Source: Chloroflexaceae bacterium (GTDB taxonomy: Bacteria; Chloroflexota; Chloroflexia; Chloroflexales; Chloroflexaceae). From it: a DNA stretch of 41,799 nucleotides. The position numbers were made by a program, and so were the translations under genes. Below are positions 41,601-41,799 of the stretch, one piece after another (position 1 is the stretch's first letter; every line of letters begins with the position of its first letter). The notes beneath the pieces are model-generated. The model made no database searches. It saw nothing but the letters and a program-made list of their open reading frames with translations, and had not been told where the DNA came from. The stretch lies in contig JANQID010000058.1 of assembly GCA_028282325.1 (NCBI GenBank), positions 1 to 41,799 of the forward strand, written 5' to 3'.

Positions 41601-41701
41601 CCAACCTCACCTATCTCTTAACGATCGAGGCGCCGATCGAGTCATTCGACCGTTACCTTGAGACCTTCAATACAATGCTGGCCAGTTTTGAGATCGAATA
41701 A
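38684..41701 (+). CDS. FHA-transmembrane-clostripain (C11) protease
   Basis: A 1005-residue protein. An FHA domain (about 1-95, GRNPDNDI, SRRHAEI, GSSNGTLVNG) is cytoplasmic. A proline-rich linker (100-152) leads to one membrane segment (about 154-178). Outside is a clostripain-type C11 peptidase domain (about 222-580) with DGDNNLEPDAL, the catalytic H335 (IWDHGAAWLG) and C382 (GFDACLMA). Beta-rich repeats (about 600-860) and a C-terminal domain (about 875-1005, FGIDYPEMWEPF) follow. It would couple binding of a phosphorylated partner inside to protease activity outside. Start GTG 38684 has GGGAGG seven bases upstream; an upstream ATG at 38651 is less likely. The stop abuts the outer end of a repeat element. 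Confidence 0.85.
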   Translation: MSPHIIVVRGSLAGRTFPLGDAPLSLGRNPDNDIVVSDPRASRRHAEIRRETAGFVLYDLGSSNGTLVNGQRIQSRALQPGDEFAIGDFAFRFDAPAVADGETLVVGSPMPPFVAPAEAPAGSAPPGQAPLPPMIGSPPPGRTPATGHQPRKPGLALLAVVGSLFVCIVLAGSIGGYMWWQSGRSSDDPITNPAPEATIVASSPSVTVVADPASELPDDAADWTVMVYLDGDNNLEPDALIDFMEMAEVGSSDQMHILVQLDRIASPERWDDADYGDWTGVKRFRVERGMQPTDANQIADLGELNMGDPETLADFLEWGITTYPARRYALVIWDHGAAWLGIASDDTSDGDAILLPELSAALNDAQQRTGIDKLDLIGFDACLMAQMDVLQTVAPFGQVAVASAEMEPNDGWAWDIWLDELARNPEQSARDIAPVIVSSYIDYYQDTGSDEVTLSAFDLSQSDQLISGLDALSNAMQKNLTGSFTAIGQARSFATFYAPLYAEDFSAVDLGDFARLLPEQGAHSEISSAARTLFDTIEQVRIAHGSGTYHPNSTGLSIYFPQVEELYYPIYERNSPLPNQTGWDEFLRDLHQTNDIALTRPTISDLSVSSTTVSTDAPVALSSTVAGQDIAYIFTFTGTPNASRDTVRLLNIDFVYPPGVAPTGDAPSWDTNGTQLRRDWDATSWHLTNGNETINILLGPVKYGTNIYGVEGVYTSRDTGQEIDAGLIFEIAQGQGILRRVWGFPKRAGKQDPQPFELSPQPGDTFTAYIRTYADEGDHLKPDVVAGETIVFGDQPLSAFLGPAPDGDYVTGFMVRDVSGQFSYQYADIRVSNAASPQQPTQEADSATPQVGDVEGMLAYTNRQLRFGIDYPEMWEPFDTGRDKIVFYNPANTDDTYFSIDVYKLAASPDAASLDMLNQFLDLLNDESGYEIQREIESFNVASRQGYEAELVYDNHAGRQIYVATVAVTSENTNLTYLLTIEAPIESFDRYLETFNTMLASFEIE

Positions 41702-41799
41702 TACCAAACGAATTTGGATCTACCGCAAGCGGTCATTCTGAGCAAAGCGAAGAATCCCGGCTATCGGGGACGCTGAGACCCTTCGCTCTGCTCAGGGTG
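41702..41799. repeat. MITE-like element, copy 4 (runs off the window)
   Basis: The outer end TACCAAAC (41702-41709) begins at the base after the protease stop codon. The inner element starts GTCATTCTGAGC at 41732 and reaches CTCAGGGTG at the window end, so the last bases are missing. The internal sequence is more diverged than in copies 1-3. Confidence 0.7.

Noticed and set aside
1-41799. CRISPR array, IS transposase or prophage genes
   Set aside because: No regularly spaced repeats, transposase, integrase or phage structural genes were found; the only repeats are the short non-coding elements.

Overview
The window looks like a chromosomal segment of a member of the Chloroflexota (probably class Chloroflexia). 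This rests on a type-3 (archaeal/eukaryal-like) prolyl-tRNA synthetase, a fused biotin carboxylase/biotin carrier subunit, several FHA, GAF and STAS signalling proteins, and a secreted domain containing YFERARLEWH, which I associate with this phylum. This is inference from protein style; no rRNA is present. Base composition is moderately GC-rich apart from one AT-rich gap near 26.4-27.0 kb. I see no phage, IS transposase or CRISPR array.

Layout. 0-5 kb: a 125-bp tandem duplication carrying a MITE-like element at the 3' end of a YbdG-like MscS channel, then msrB, two small unknown genes, a ccdA-like thiol-redox membrane protein overlapping a Nudix hydrolase. 4.6-10 kb (minus strand): biotin carboxylase-BCCP, proS and two RsbR-like STAS proteins in one direction. 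10-20 kb: a response regulator with a degenerate GGDEF-like domain; a lipoprotein coupled to a membrane pseudo-PP2C; a class IIIb FHA-GAF-cyclase overlapping a RicT-like PSP1 protein and followed by a CvpA-like protein; a glycosyltransferase; and a MerR regulator with a textbook 19-bp-spacer promoter. 20-30 kb: adenosine-specific kinase, M42 aminopeptidase, CCA-adding enzyme, tRNA-Val(GAC) with its own promoter, a lamin-tail remnant, an SDR epimerase, rsmI, a degraded ORF, an AT-rich gap, a glycosyltransferase and mutL. 30-42 kb: a MarR-ABC exporter operon, a methyltransferase with a membrane protein, a frameshifted secreted protein/sortase, a cupin, a SpoIIE/RsbU phosphatase, a small NHLP-type (Os1348-like) RiPP precursor candidate, a class I isoprenoid-synthase-like protein and an FHA-TM-clostripain protease.

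How they work together. Much of the window is signalling: RsbR-type STAS proteins and an RsbU-type phosphatase suggest partner switching (kinase partners not in the window). Two FHA proteins imply Ser/Thr kinases elsewhere. The most novel-looking unit is the minus-strand set at 35.6-38.5 kb: isoprenoid-synthase-like protein, RiPP-precursor-like peptide with a very strong ribosome binding site, a nested palindrome/hairpin, and a membrane phosphatase. Other leads are the pseudo-PP2C receptor with lipoprotein, the sortase reading-frame break, and a dispersed element whose outer ends abut or form stop codons.
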